Below are positions 1-11,779 of a stretch of 64,000 nucleotides of DNA, piece by piece. Source of the stretch: Propioniferax innocua (lineage in GTDB: Bacteria; Actinomycetota; Actinomycetes; Propionibacteriales; Propionibacteriaceae). Location of the stretch: contig NZ_VFOR01000001.1 of NCBI RefSeq assembly GCF_006716235.1, forward strand, positions 992,001 through 1,056,000, in the 5' to 3' direction. Every line of letters begins with the position of its first letter. The stretch's first letter is position 1. Below the pieces are notes generated by a model. It saw nothing but the letters and a program-made list of their open reading frames with translations. It was not told the DNA's origin and ran no database searches. The position numbers and the translations under genes are program-made.

Positions 1-831
1 TGCCCGACGCGGCAGCTGTGCCACCGAGGGCGGCATGGCGTCGAGAACACCGATGAGGTCCTCGGCCGTGCATGGATCCCGCGGGTCGAAGATCGCCCGG
101 CTCAACGGTGTGCCGGGTAGTTCGTCGAGCACGAGGAGGCAGTCGGGCGTCGCCGCGGCAACACGTGGGGCGGGGATCCCCGCACTCAGCAACATCTCGT
201 GACGGTGCCGCACATCATGGAACGACTTGTCCCGCAACACCTTGGTGTAGAAGACGATGCGTTGGGTTCCGCGTGGCCCCGGCACCGTCACACGCGCCCG
301 GACCACCGCACGTCGACGCGGACGGTAGCCGATCATGCGCAGCTCCACCTGACCGGGATGAAGGTGGCTGCCCACGATCGGGCCGAGGAGCGCCGCCGCC
401 GACTCCGGGAAGGCTGCCCGCGGGAGACCCGGAAGATCGGGGTCATGCGGGTAGATCCACACCGCCGCCTCCCGCTCGCCGTCGACGAAGATACGGGCGT
501 GCTCGTCGGTGGCGGAGCGTCCGCCCGCACGGGTGCTGACGCCCAGAAGCTCCTCTCGACGCCCCTGCGGCCCATCGACGATGGCGGTGTACGTCGCCGT
601 CGTGGAACGGTTGGGCTGCGAGTCGACGTGCGACATCTGCCACCGCACGAGCGTCCCCCCGGCATGCTGCACGGCGGCCCGCAGCAACGGCTCCACTTCA
701 TCGGTCGTCAACAACCGCGACCCGTCCGGATCGGGCGGACGGCTGGCGGTGTGCGGAAATCCCGATTGCGGCCCGGGCCCCTGTGGCGGCGGCATTCCCG
801 GGTGCTGCGGGCGGAACGGCGGCTGTGTCAT
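1..831 (-). CDS. Phosphotransferase-like (APH-fold) protein, partial at window start
   Basis: The frame read by eye on the minus strand stays open from the ATG at 829-831 to the window edge (277 codons, C-terminus missing). It starts with a Pro/Gln/Gly-rich tail (MTQPPFRPQHPG). The middle carries VFYTKVLRDK, and a later LLVLDELPGTPL stretch resembles the lysine-bearing strand and hinge of aminoglycoside/choline-kinase-type phosphotransferases. The catalytic HxD loop would lie beyond the edge, so activity cannot be judged. Its start overlaps the trpS stop (ATGA), so the two are probably co-translated. The substrate is unknown; maltokinase-like or other small-molecule kinases are possible. Family call moderate, reading frame good. 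Confidence 0.6.
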   Translation of the reverse strand, partial: MTQPPFRPQHPGMPPPQGPGPQSGFPHTASRPPDPDGSRLLTTDEVEPLLRAAVQHAGGTLVRWQMSHVDSQPNRSTTATYTAIVDGPQGRREELLGVSTRAGGRSATDEHARIFVDGEREAAVWIYPHDPDLPGLPRAAFPESAAALLGPIVGSHLHPGQVELRMIGYRPRRRAVVRARVTVPGPRGTQRIVFYTKVLRDKSFHDVRHRHEMLLSAGIPAPRVAAATPDCLLVLDELPGTPLSRAIFDPRDPCTAEDLIGVLDAMPPSVAQLPRRA

Positions 832-1844
832 GAGCGGAGGGCAGCGTCCAACCCCACGCGAGCGTAGACCTCCGAGAGGGTTGCGGAGGCCTGCTCGCGT
901 GCGCACTCGGCTCCACGGGCGAGGATGTTCATCAGTTCGGCGCGGTCCTCGAGCAGTTCTTCCACGCGTTCACGCACCGGCGTCAGCTCGGCCACCACGG
1001 CGTCGGCCACCGCGATCTTGAGATGGCCGTACATCTTTCCCTCGAACTCGCTCACGAGTTCCTCGATCGGGCGCCCGGTGACGGCCGACATGATCGACAA
1101 CAGGTTGGCGACACCGGGCTTGCCCTCGGGGTCATAAGTGACCTCGGAGCCCGAGTCGGTGACGGCAGATTTGAATTTCTTGACGATCTTCTTGGGCTCG
1201 TCGCAGATCTCGATGCGCCCCGCGGGCGACGGCGCGGACTTGCTCATCTTCGAAGAGGGGTCCTGCAGGTCTTGGATCTTGCCCACCGATTCGAGGATGT
1301 GCGGTTCGGGCACTGGGAAGAACTCACCGAAGTGGCCGTTGAAACGCGTCGCCAGATCGCGTGCGAGCTCCAGGTGCTGACGCTGATCCTCCCCCACCGG
1401 CACACGATGGCTGCGGTAGATGAGGATGTCGGCGGCCATCAGCACCGGGTAGTCGAACAGCCCCAGGTTGGTGGATTCGGGGCCACGCTTGGACGACTTG
1501 TCCTTGAACTGTGTCATGCGCGACGCCTGCCCGAACCCGGTGAGGCAGTTCAACACCCAGGTGAGCTCGGAATGCTGCGGCACATGGGACTGCACGAACA
1601 CGGTGGCCCGTTCGGGATCGACGCCGACGGCGATGATCTGGGCGGCAGTGCGAAGGGTGCGTTCCCGCAGCACCTCCGGATCGGGCCATTCATTCAGCGA
1701 ATGCAGGTTAGCGACCCCGAAGAAGGCCTCTGCTCCCTCCTGCAGGCCGGGCCACTGACGCAGGGCACCCAAGTAGTTCCCGAGGTGCATGGAGTCAGCG
1801 GTGGGCTGGGCAAGCGAGAGAACACGATCGGTCATACGCGCCAT
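828..1844 (-). CDS. trpS: Tryptophanyl-tRNA synthetase
   Basis: Charges tRNA-Trp in the cytoplasm. This class I synthetase shows the HIGH-like motif MHLGNYLGA near residues 19-27 and KMSKS at about 199-203; 338 aa is normal for the family. The frame is open further upstream to 1928, but those codons look non-coding. MARMTDRV at 1844 is chosen because it starts just before the conserved RVLSLAQPTADS strand; MTDRV at 1835 is an equally plausible start, and the ribosome-binding site is weak for both. The stop codon overlaps the start of the next gene by four bases (ATGA). Confidence 0.95.
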   Translation of the reverse strand: MARMTDRVLSLAQPTADSMHLGNYLGALRQWPGLQEGAEAFFGVANLHSLNEWPDPEVLRERTLRTAAQIIAVGVDPERATVFVQSHVPQHSELTWVLNCLTGFGQASRMTQFKDKSSKRGPESTNLGLFDYPVLMAADILIYRSHRVPVGEDQRQHLELARDLATRFNGHFGEFFPVPEPHILESVGKIQDLQDPSSKMSKSAPSPAGRIEICDEPKKIVKKFKSAVTDSGSEVTYDPEGKPGVANLLSIMSAVTGRPIEELVSEFEGKMYGHLKIAVADAVVAELTPVRERVEELLEDRAELMNILARGAECAREQASATLSEVYARVGLDAALRS

Positions 1845-1918
1845 TGTTCCACTACCGACGTCTCTTGTGTACGAATACACCCGGATCGAGCCCTGTCCAC
1901 ATCGCTCGGACCCTCTTC

Positions 1919-1964
1919 GTTCTCTCAATCCCTTTTGTTCTCTCAGCCCCTCTTTGTTCTCTCA
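1919..1964. repeat. Three short direct repeats at a stop codon
   Basis: GTTCTCTCA occurs at 1919-1927, 1937-1945 and 1956-1964 (period 18 then 19), with T/C-rich sequence between. The last copy contains the stop codon (1962-1964) of the lipoprotein gene read on the minus strand; the other two lie just downstream of it, towards trpS. Similar arrays sit at the stops of purH, nrfA, guaB3 and the YwiC-like gene. Confidence 0.8.
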
Positions 1965-2528
1965 ACGGGGTGCTGGGATCGTCACCGCCCCGACTGCTTC
2001 GCCCAGCTCGTTCTCGACGACCAGAACAGTGTTCTCGGGTGGGATGTCGAACGTGACGACGCCGTCGATCTTCTCCCCCATGGCGAGTTCGGCCGAACCC
2101 AGCAGCGGCTCGTTGCCGTCGGCCCCCATGGTGGGCTCGGCCATCGTCCCGTCTGGAAGACGAACCTTGAAGTAGAGGGGGTTCACCGGAACGGTCCCCT
2201 GCGTCGCCGAGATCGTCAGCCGAAGCACGAGATAGCGCTCCTCGGGTGGCTTGGACCGGTCTCCGGTGCCCGTGGTGCGCCACGAGTAGCTGTCGATCAC
2301 GATATGGGAGGCCCCCGTCGTCATGGGCGCGTCCAACTGTGGCCCGGGCAGCTCCACGACCTGTTCGGGGGGCGTGGGAGTCGGCGTCGGTGTAGGGCTG
2401 GGGTCGATCCGGCTGCGTTGGGCGGGTTCGGGCGCCACGACCGGCTCACCGGATCCGGCCACCGTCGTCCCACAGGCCGTGACCGTCGTCAACACGGCCA
2501 CGACGATCGCGGCCCTCGTGCCGCGCAT
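1962..2528 (-). CDS. Putative lipoprotein with DUF4352-like domain
   Basis: 188 aa exported protein. The N-terminus has Arg, a hydrophobic stretch and the lipobox TVTAC, so it should be lipid-anchored on the outer face of the membrane. A Pro/Thr-rich linker (SPTPTPTPTPP) follows, then a beta-rich domain (IDSYSWRTT, later LVLRLTISAT) that resembles the DUF4352 / immunoglobulin-like telokin fold. The start at 2528 is supported by AAGGGAA upstream; the open frame extends to 2846 but would place the signal peptide internally. Divergent from purU. Function unknown. Confidence 0.75.
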   Translation of the reverse strand: MRGTRAAIVVAVLTTVTACGTTVAGSGEPVVAPEPAQRSRIDPSPTPTPTPTPPEQVVELPGPQLDAPMTTGASHIVIDSYSWRTTGTGDRSKPPEERYLVLRLTISATQGTVPVNPLYFKVRLPDGTMAEPTMGADGNEPLLGSAELAMGEKIDGVVTFDIPPENTVLVVENELGEAVGAVTIPAPR

Positions 2529-2679
2529 CGGGTTCCCTTGCCGTTCATCCACGACCGCGAACGTACCAGCGCCGCGCCATCCCACCGGCCAGCCATCCAC
2601 GCGGCGGAACGAACGAGCGCCTATGGTATTCGGCGCCGCTCCCACGAACCGGCCATCCAGAACACGTGCGAAGGACCTC

Positions 2680-3561
2680 ATGACCAGCCAGCAGAACTCC
2701 CCCGATGCCCCCGCCCTCACAGACACCCACGACTGGGTCGTGACCCTCGTGTGTCCGGACGGGCCCGGCATCGTGCATGCCGTCTCAGGAGCGATCGTGG
2801 GGCTGGGCGGCAACATCACCGAGTCGCAGCAGTTCTCCAGCGACACCGGCCGCTACTTCCAGCGCATCGCCGTGACCACGCCAGCCGACGCCGACCTCGA
2901 GGCGGCACTTCGACCGGTCGCCGAGCAGTTCGGCGGCGAATTCACCGTCGACACCGCCTCCCGCCCCGTCCGCACCCTCGTGCTGGCTTCGAAGGTGCCC
3001 CACTGCGTCCAAGATCTGCTGTACCGCCAACAGTCCGGATGGCTCCCCATCCGCGTGACGCGCGTCATGGCCAACCATCCGACGCTCGAACCCCTGGCCT
3101 CTTTCCACGGCATCGACTTCGAGCACCACCCGGTGACCCCTGACACGAAGGCAGCCTTCGAAGAGCGCGTCCGGGAGGTCATCGAGACCGACGAGATCGA
3201 GCTGGTGGTACTCGCGCGCTACATGCAGATCATCACCCCCGAGCTGTGCGAGGAGCTTGCCGGTCGAGCCATCAACATCCACCATTCGTTCCTCCCCGGC
3301 TTCAAGGGGGCCAACCCCTACCGGCAGGCACATGCACGTGGCGTCAAGCTCATCGGGGCCACCGCTCACTTCGTGACCTCGGACCTCGACGAGGGCCCGA
3401 TCATCGAGCAGAACGTCGTCCGCGTCGATCATTCCCACACGCCCGCCGGGCTTGTCGCCATCGGACAGCGCGAGGAGTCCCGGACGCTCACCGAGGCCGT
3501 CAAGCTCTTCGCCGAACACCGTGTGCTCCTCGACGGACAACGGACCGTCATCTTCCGCTGA
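2680..3561 (+). CDS. purU: Formyltetrahydrofolate deformylase
   Basis: Hydrolyses 10-formyl-THF to formate and THF, balancing the one-carbon pool and supplying formate for purine synthesis. 293 aa. An N-terminal ACT-type regulatory domain (about residues 15-95, VVTLVCPDGPGIVHAV) is followed by a formyltransferase-fold catalytic domain with INIHHSFLPGFKGA and SDLDEGPI carrying the His and Asp of the active site. The ACT domain separates it from PurN, also present in this window at 13.4 kb. The ATG at 2680 is preceded by GAAGGA; the frame is open upstream to 2323 only as a GC-rich artefact. Confidence 0.95.
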   Translation: MTSQQNSPDAPALTDTHDWVVTLVCPDGPGIVHAVSGAIVGLGGNITESQQFSSDTGRYFQRIAVTTPADADLEAALRPVAEQFGGEFTVDTASRPVRTLVLASKVPHCVQDLLYRQQSGWLPIRVTRVMANHPTLEPLASFHGIDFEHHPVTPDTKAAFEERVREVIETDEIELVVLARYMQIITPELCEELAGRAINIHHSFLPGFKGANPYRQAHARGVKLIGATAHFVTSDLDEGPIIEQNVVRVDHSHTPAGLVAIGQREESRTLTEAVKLFAEHRVLLDGQRTVIFR

Positions 3562-3922
3562 CAACCGCTTCCTCCCGGTCCGGCCGCCACCCGCCCGGAC
3601 CTGCCAGCCTGCGTGGGACCGCGCGTCTCAGATCGACGCTCCACCTCTACATGAAGCCGCGTCTGCCCGGCATGACGTAGAGGTGGAGCGTCCGTTCATC
3701 ACGATTCGCCGAATGTCCTTCCCTCGACGCCGCGTAACGGGCATGGTGGTGTGCACGAGCTTGCCGGGCCGGCTGCAACGACGCATCCACCGGCGACGCC
3801 GACACATCCACAGTGAACAACACGCCCACAGCAGGGGTGACGGGAACCGTTGGCACGATGAGGTGCTCTGGTTCTCGGCACCCGGAGCACGGTCCGCAGG
3901 ACCGCCGACGTAAAGGAGCGCC
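3562..3922. other. Intergenic region between purU and the symporter operon
   Basis: 361 bp with no convincing gene. It holds one copy of the dispersed hairpin repeat (3636-3691) and presumably the promoter of the DUF485/symporter pair. A clear ribosome-binding site (AAAGGAG) lies just before 3923. No operator could be recognised. Confidence 0.6.
3636..3691. repeat. Dispersed hairpin repeat, copy A
   Basis: A 15-bp perfect inverted repeat (3636-3650 with 3677-3691, arm ACGCTCCACCTCTAC) encloses the family core GCCGCGTCTGCCCGGCA (3656-3672). The same core is found at about 6.0, 35.8 and 45.6-45.9 kb. There is no T-run after it, so it is not an obvious terminator, although it follows purU. Confidence 0.85.
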
Positions 3923-4348
3923 ATGTCCACGCCTTCCCGGGACCCTGAAATCCCTGCACAGGCTGGCGAAGACGGCCATCAGAACCGAACCGCACGCCTC
4001 GACGCAGAACAACACACGACCTCACAGCACCATCCGACGGCCGAGGACTTCTCGGCAGTGGCCCAGACCGAGGAGTTCCAGCAACTCCGACGCCGGTTCC
4101 GTGGCTTCGCCTTTCCGATGGCGGCGTTCTTCATCGTCTGGTACTTCACCTACGTCCTGCTCTCGACGTATGCGGAAGACTTCATGGCCACCCGTTTGGG
4201 GAGTTCGGCCATCACCATCGGACTCGTGCTCGGCGTCCTGCAGTTCGCCACGACCTTTCTCATCACCTGGCTCTACGTGCGCCACGCCAACAAGAGCCTC
4301 GATCCGATCGCCTCGCAGCTGAAGGCCGACCTCGAGGAGGCACGATGA
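3923..4348 (+). CDS. DUF485 family small membrane protein
   Basis: 141 aa. A hydrophilic N-terminal tail of about 55 residues is followed by the DUF485 region with two predicted membrane helices (FAFPMAAFFIVWYFTYVLL and AITIGLVLGVLQFATTFLI). DUF485 proteins (E. coli YjcH type) are almost always encoded directly before acetate-type sodium/solute symporters, as here: the stop overlaps the start of the next gene (ATGA). Likely a partner or accessory subunit of that symporter. RBS AAAGGAG. Confidence 0.9.
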   Translation: MSTPSRDPEIPAQAGEDGHQNRTARLDAEQHTTSQHHPTAEDFSAVAQTEEFQQLRRRFRGFAFPMAAFFIVWYFTYVLLSTYAEDFMATRLGSSAITIGLVLGVLQFATTFLITWLYVRHANKSLDPIASQLKADLEEAR

Positions 4349-5982
4349 CCACCTCCACACTGACCCCGCTCGCGGGCTCACAGCTCGGGAACCCCGTCAT
4401 CAACATCGCAATCTTCGCCGCCTTCGTGGTGGCGACCATGTTCATCGTCGTTCGCGTCTCGAGCGGGAGGACCAAGAAGAAGGAGACCTCGGACTTCTAC
4501 ACCGGCGGCGCCAGGTTCGATGGCCGACAGAACGGACTGGCCATCGCGGGTGATTACCTCTCGGCGGCGTCCTTCCTGGGCATCGTCGGCGCGGTGGCCT
4601 ATTACGGCTACGACGGTCTCTTGTATTCCATCGGCTTCCTCGTCGCCTGGCTCGTCGCACTACTTCTGGTGGCCGAGCCGCTGCGCAACACCGGCCGGTA
4701 CACCATGGCCGATGTGCTGTCGTTCCGCATGAAGCAGAAGCCTGTGCGGATGGCTGCAGCGATCTCGACGCTGCTCGTGTCGTTCTTCTACCTGCTCGCT
4801 CAGATGGCCGGCGCCGGTGGTCTGGTCGCCCTGCTGCTGGGCGTCTCGGACGACTTCATGCAGAACGTCGTCATCACACTGGTGGGTGTACTGATGATCG
4901 CCTACGTGCTCATCGGCGGCATGAAGGGCACCACCTGGGTACAGATGATCAAGGCGATCCTGCTGGTGACCGGTGTGATTGTCATGTCGATCTGGGTCAT
5001 GGCTCTACATGGCTTCAACCTGTCTTCGCTCGTCCAGGGCGCGATCGATCACGTGAATTCGGTGCAGGAGACCGCCGGGCAAGGCGAGAGCCTGTTGGAG
5101 CCGATGGGCAAGTACGGATCCAACAAGGTCGGGTTCATCTCGTTGTCTCTCGCTCTGGTCTTGGGCGCGGCAGGCCTGCCACACGTCCTGATGCGTTTCT
5201 ACACGGTTCCGACAGCGCGGGAGGCACGTCGCTCGGTGAGCTGGGCCATCGGCCTGATCGGCACCTTCTATCTGATGACGATGATCCTCGGCTTCGGAGC
5301 CGCCGCCCTCGTGGGCAAGGAGAACATCGATCAGATGCCGGGCAAGGCCAATGCCGCAGCCGCAGCCTTGGCCTTCGAACTCGGCGGCACCTTGCTGCTG
5401 GCCATCATCGCCGGTGTCGCATTCGCCACGATCCTCGCGGTCGTCGCCGGACTGGCGATCACCGCATCGGCGTCCTTCGCCCATGACATCTACAACAACG
5501 TCATGAAGGACGGGAAGGCAGATCCCAGGGTCGAGGTGAAGGTGGCTCGCTACACCGTGCTCGTCATCGGCGCCCTGTCGATCATCGGTGGAGTGGCCGC
5601 CAAGTCACAGAACGTGGCTTTCCTTGTCTCTCTGGCCTTCGCTGTGGCCGCGTCGGCGAACCTCCCATCGATCCTGTATTCCCTCTACTGGAAGGGCTTC
5701 AAGACGCAGGGGTCGCTGTGGTCGATCTATGGCGGGCTGACCTCCGCCATCGTGCTGATCATCTTCTCCCCCGCAGTCTCCGGCGCAGAATCATCGATGA
5801 TCCCGACGGCTGATTTCGCCTGGTTCCCACTGGACAATCCCGCACTGGTCTCGGTACCTGTCGGTTTCTTCCTTGGATGGTTGGGGTCGGTGCTCAGCGA
5901 CGAGGACAACACGGCGGTCTCGACCGAGATGGAAGTGCGCTCGCTGACCGGCGCGGATGCCGGTGGTGCGATCTCACACTGA
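4345..5982 (+). CDS. Sodium/solute symporter, cation-acetate (ActP-like) type
   Basis: 545 aa polytopic SSF-family transporter. Substrate is most likely acetate or another short monocarboxylate, inferred from family resemblance and the DUF485 gene that overlaps its start. Visible SSF features include the SDFYTGGARFDGRQNGLAIAG segment near the N-terminus, the GAAGLPHVLMRFYTV stretch in the middle and about 13 hydrophobic helices. The C-terminus is short and cytosolic. Exact substrate (acetate, pyruvate, propionate) cannot be read from the sequence. Downstream lies a hairpin-repeat copy and then mdh. Confidence 0.88.
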   Translation: MTTSTLTPLAGSQLGNPVINIAIFAAFVVATMFIVVRVSSGRTKKKETSDFYTGGARFDGRQNGLAIAGDYLSAASFLGIVGAVAYYGYDGLLYSIGFLVAWLVALLLVAEPLRNTGRYTMADVLSFRMKQKPVRMAAAISTLLVSFFYLLAQMAGAGGLVALLLGVSDDFMQNVVITLVGVLMIAYVLIGGMKGTTWVQMIKAILLVTGVIVMSIWVMALHGFNLSSLVQGAIDHVNSVQETAGQGESLLEPMGKYGSNKVGFISLSLALVLGAAGLPHVLMRFYTVPTAREARRSVSWAIGLIGTFYLMTMILGFGAAALVGKENIDQMPGKANAAAAALAFELGGTLLLAIIAGVAFATILAVVAGLAITASASFAHDIYNNVMKDGKADPRVEVKVARYTVLVIGALSIIGGVAAKSQNVAFLVSLAFAVAASANLPSILYSLYWKGFKTQGSLWSIYGGLTSAIVLIIFSPAVSGAESSMIPTADFAWFPLDNPALVSVPVGFFLGWLGSVLSDEDNTAVSTEMEVRSLTGADAGGAISH

Positions 5983-6011
5983 CCCAGCACATTCCGCCCC
6001 TGCAATCGACG

Positions 6012-6064
6012 CCCCACCTCTACGTGAAGCCGCGTCTGCCCGGCACAACGTAGAGGTGGAGGGG
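6012..6064. repeat. Dispersed hairpin repeat, copy B
   Basis: A 12-bp perfect stem (CCACCTCTACGT, 6014-6025, pairing with 6048-6059) flanks the core GCCGCGTCTGCCCGGCA. It lies between the symporter gene and mdh, both read on the plus strand. Just after it the motif TATGGGTGG is repeated (about 6065-6090). Very close to copy A in sequence. Confidence 0.85.
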
Positions 6065-6175
6065 TATGGGTGGAGTGGTATGGGTGGCTGAGGGGGCTCG
6101 CACCGCGGGGCGTACGCTCCTTGGTGTATGCCCATGAGAACCGCATCACCCATGTGGCAGTAACGCACGTCGTGA

Positions 6176-7219
<1,044 letters not shown>

Positions 7220-7238
7220 TCTCTTCGCATACCATCGC

Positions 7239-7279
7239 GCATGCACCCGTGGGGGCTCGCGGCCCTCACGGGTGCATGC
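7239..7279 (+). terminator. Hairpin terminator after mdh
   Basis: A 13-bp perfect stem (GCATGCACCCGTG with its complement) with GGGGC/GGCCC inside forms a very stable hairpin 20 nt after the mdh stop. There is no T-run, as is common for actinobacterial terminators. Confidence 0.75.
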
Positions 7280-7313
7280 TGGTAGTGAACAACCATCACA
7301 CATCGGAGGTACC

Positions 7314-8030
7314 GTGACTCAGAACCCTGGATATCCCCAGGAGCCGGATCCCAATCAGCAGCCGCAGATCCAGTGGGATTCCGATGCTGGGTCCGCCTCA
7401 GGTGGCCAGCGTCCCTCGGCCTATGAGTCAGGTGCCTACGGCTCTGCGGGTTCGTATGGTTCGGCGGGATCCTACGGCTCTGCCGCACAGCCGGATTTCG
7501 GTGACCCCCATGGTTCGTCCGATCCGTACTCCTCCAACAACCCCTATGGCGCTCCCGGTTCCTATGGTTCAGCCGGTTCCTACGGTTCGGCGGGATCCTA
7601 CGGCTCGGCGGGATCCTACGGTTCAGCCGGTTCCTACGGCTCCGCCGGTTCCTATGGTTCGGCCGGTTCCTACGGCTCTGCTGCCGAGCCGGTCCAGGAG
7701 TTCCCGAGCTATGAGTCCTACGGCGGCACCGGATCGAGTAACCCCTACGCGATACCCGGGCAGGCTCCCCTGACGCCGTACACATCCCGTCCGTACGGTT
7801 TTCTCGAGAACGCTCCGAACGCTGTGGCGTCGATGGTCCTCGGCATCATCTCGCTGGCCTGCGGTCTCACCGGCCCAATCGCCCTCGGTCTGGGCATCAG
7901 TGCGCTGGGCAAGGTCAACGCCGAGCCGAGCCGTTACACCGGCAAGGGCATGGCCATCACCGGCATCGTCCTCGGCGGCCTCACCACCGGACTCACGCTG
8001 CTGTTCCTGTTGATCGCCGTCTTCGGCTGA
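7314..8030 (+). CDS. DUF4190 membrane protein with Gly-Ser-Tyr-Ala repeats
   Basis: 238 aa. The N-terminal two thirds is low-complexity and probably disordered: nine GSYGSA hexapeptides in two blocks plus Gln/Pro-rich flanks. The C-terminal part (about residues 160-238) is a DUF4190 domain with two membrane helices (ASMVLGIISLACGLTGPIAL and ITGIVLGGLTTGLTLLFLL). The GTG at 7314 is chosen because CGGAGG lies at proper distance; an upstream ATG inside the mdh terminator hairpin is unlikely. DUF4190 proteins are of unknown function. Expected topology: a soluble repeat tail tethered to the membrane. Confidence 0.8.
   Translation: MTQNPGYPQEPDPNQQPQIQWDSDAGSASGGQRPSAYESGAYGSAGSYGSAGSYGSAAQPDFGDPHGSSDPYSSNNPYGAPGSYGSAGSYGSAGSYGSAGSYGSAGSYGSAGSYGSAGSYGSAAEPVQEFPSYESYGGTGSSNPYAIPGQAPLTPYTSRPYGFLENAPNAVASMVLGIISLACGLTGPIALGLGISALGKVNAEPSRYTGKGMAITGIVLGGLTTGLTLLFLLIAVFG
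7557..7682. repeat. In-frame 18-bp tandem repeats encoding GSYGSA
   Basis: Seven consecutive 18-bp units inside the DUF4190 gene, differing mainly at third codon positions; two more units plus a partial one lie at about 7434-7485. Synonymous differences between units suggest selection on the peptide repeat rather than a very recent expansion. Confidence 0.85.
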
Positions 8031-8049
8031 AGCACTGGTCGGGGCAGTC

Positions 8050-8340
8050 TCACTCCCAGGAGGGGACAGCGAGCGCGAAGCCCACGACTGCAAGCCCGGC
8101 AAGTGCCATCAGCGCCACGTCGAACGCCTTGTGGCGAACCTTCAACAACCCGACGATGTCTTTGGGCAGCCATGCACGTTCAGCGGCTCCCACCAGCATC
8201 GACGCACCGATCGTGACCGACCCGACGCGCCAATGCCCCACCCACGCCAGGATGAGGCCCGCCACCAGGCCGGCCACCACGATCAGCAGCGGCCACTGGT
8301 TGAGTCCGCGCGTGGCCGCTTCAGGAATGCCGCGCGCCAT
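8050..8340 (-). CDS. DUF3017 small membrane protein
   Basis: 96 aa with three hydrophobic segments (LLIVVAGLVAGLILAWVGHW, VTIGASMLVGAAE, AFDVALMALAGLAVVGFALAV). It matches the DUF3017 family, which in actinobacteria is usually encoded next to folD, as here. Its ATG shares one base with the folD stop (TGATG), so it is translationally coupled. Function unknown. Confidence 0.8.
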   Translation of the reverse strand: MARGIPEAATRGLNQWPLLIVVAGLVAGLILAWVGHWRVGSVTIGASMLVGAAERAWLPKDIVGLLKVRHKAFDVALMALAGLAVVGFALAVPSWE

Positions 8341-9203
8341 CAGTCCTCGGGGTGGTCCGCCAGGTACTCGGCACGATCCACCACATTGCTGAGGAGCATC
8401 GCCCGCGTCATCGGGCCCACGCCACCGGGCACGGGGGCGATCTTCGACGCGACCTCCCACGCGGACTCATCCACGTCCCCCTTGAGGCCAGCATCGGTGC
8501 GAGTGATACCAACATCGAGCACCACCGCACCCGGCTTGAGCATGTCACCGGTGAGCAGCCCCGGGCGTCCCGCAGCCGCCACCACGATGTCGGCCCGCTT
8601 GGTGTGAGCAGCCAGATCTCTGGTGCCGGTATGGCAGAGCGTCACCGTTGCGTTCTCGGAGCGACGCGTCAGCAGGAGGCCGAGGGGACGCCCCACCGTC
8701 GTGCCGCGTCCCACGACGCACACCTCCGCGCCGTGGAGATCCACGTCATTGCGGCGCAGCAGCTCGACGATGCCGCGCGGCGTGCACGGCAACGGACCGT
8801 CCTGCCCCAGCACCAATCGCCCCAGATTCACCGGATGCAGCCCATCGGCATCCTTGCTCGGATCGATGAGTGAGAGCGCCTCGTTGTCGTCCAGGTGTTC
8901 AGGAAGAGGCAGCTGCACGATGTAGCCGGTGCATTCGGGGTTGGAATTGAGGTCGCCGATGGCCGCCCGCAGTTCCTCCCACGATGTGTCGGCGGGCAGG
9001 TCGACGCGGATCGAACCGATCCCCACCTGCTCGCAGTCACGGTGCTTGCCGCGCACGTACGAATGGCTTCCCGGGTCATCACCGACCAGCACGGTGGCCA
9101 GCCCCGGTGCACGCCCTCGTGCATTGAGCGCGGCCACGCGTTCTGCGAGTTCGGCCTTGATCGCGGACGCTGCCGCCTTGCCGTCGAGTTTCTCCGCCGT
9201 CAT
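8340..9203 (-). CDS. folD: Bifunctional methylene-THF dehydrogenase/cyclohydrolase
   Basis: 287 aa. Converts 5,10-methylene-THF to 10-formyl-THF, the formyl donor used by PurN and PurH. Visible FolD motifs: [15 protein letters not shown] with the catalytic Lys, [35 protein letters not shown] and the NADP-site [16 protein letters not shown]; the C-terminal [15 protein letters not shown] is also present. The start at 9203 (MTAEKLDGK) has GAGGGA upstream. Transcribed in the same direction as icd but separated from it by two strong hairpins. Confidence 0.96.
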   Translation of the reverse strand: MTAEKLDGKAAASAIKAELAERVAALNARGRAPGLATVLVGDDPGSHSYVRGKHRDCEQVGIGSIRVDLPADTSWEELRAAIGDLNSNPECTGYIVQLPLPEHLDDNEALSLIDPSKDADGLHPVNLGRLVLGQDGPLPCTPRGIVELLRRNDVDLHGAEVCVVGRGTTVGRPLGLLLTRRSENATVTLCHTGTRDLAAHTKRADIVVAAAGRPGLLTGDMLKPGAVVLDVGITRTDAGLKGDVDESAWEVASKIAPVPGGVGPMTRAMLLSNVVDRAEYLADHPED

Positions 9204-9298
9204 CGTTCCCTCTTCCCCAATACTCCGGTCCATGCCTTCACCGACTTCACCGATTCCCCAGGGAGCCCGAGGGGCGAGTCGGTACTGCTTCGACAGTG

Positions 9299-9360
9299 CC
9301 GAGGTCCGGCGCCGGTTCCGGCACCGGACCTCGGCGTCGTGGGGCGTCCGCCCCACGACG
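9299..9360 (-). terminator. Double hairpin terminator after icd
   Basis: Two consecutive inverted repeats follow the icd stop on the minus strand: 9335-9360 (10-bp stem CGTCGTGGGG, loop CGTCCG) and 9299-9334 (11-bp stem CCGAGGTCCGG with further internal pairing). They lie between icd and the folD start, so folD probably has its own promoter or depends on readthrough. Confidence 0.75.
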
Positions 9361-9362
9361 GA

Positions 9363-11672
<2,310 letters not shown>

Positions 11673-11738
11673 TCAGCCGCTTGGCCGCTGAACATGACGC
11701 TCCGCTCAACGTTCAGGGTCAGGCTACCGCCCGCTCGA

Positions 11739-11779
11739 TGGAAGAAGTGTCGGGTCGTTCAGTGGAAGAAGTGTCGGGT
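11739..11779. repeat. 17-bp direct repeat flanking the purH stop
   Basis: TGGAAGAAGTGTCGGGT occurs at 11739-11755 and again at 11763-11779 (period 24). The second copy encodes the last residues of PurH and the stop codon (11759-11761) lies between the copies. The downstream copy therefore duplicates the gene's 3' end. Confidence 0.85.

Noticed and set aside
3636-3691. Simple Rho-independent terminator for purU
   Set aside because: The hairpin is strong but the same conserved core occurs at other loci, including in a tandem array upstream of an operon, and it lacks a T-run. Termination may be a side effect.
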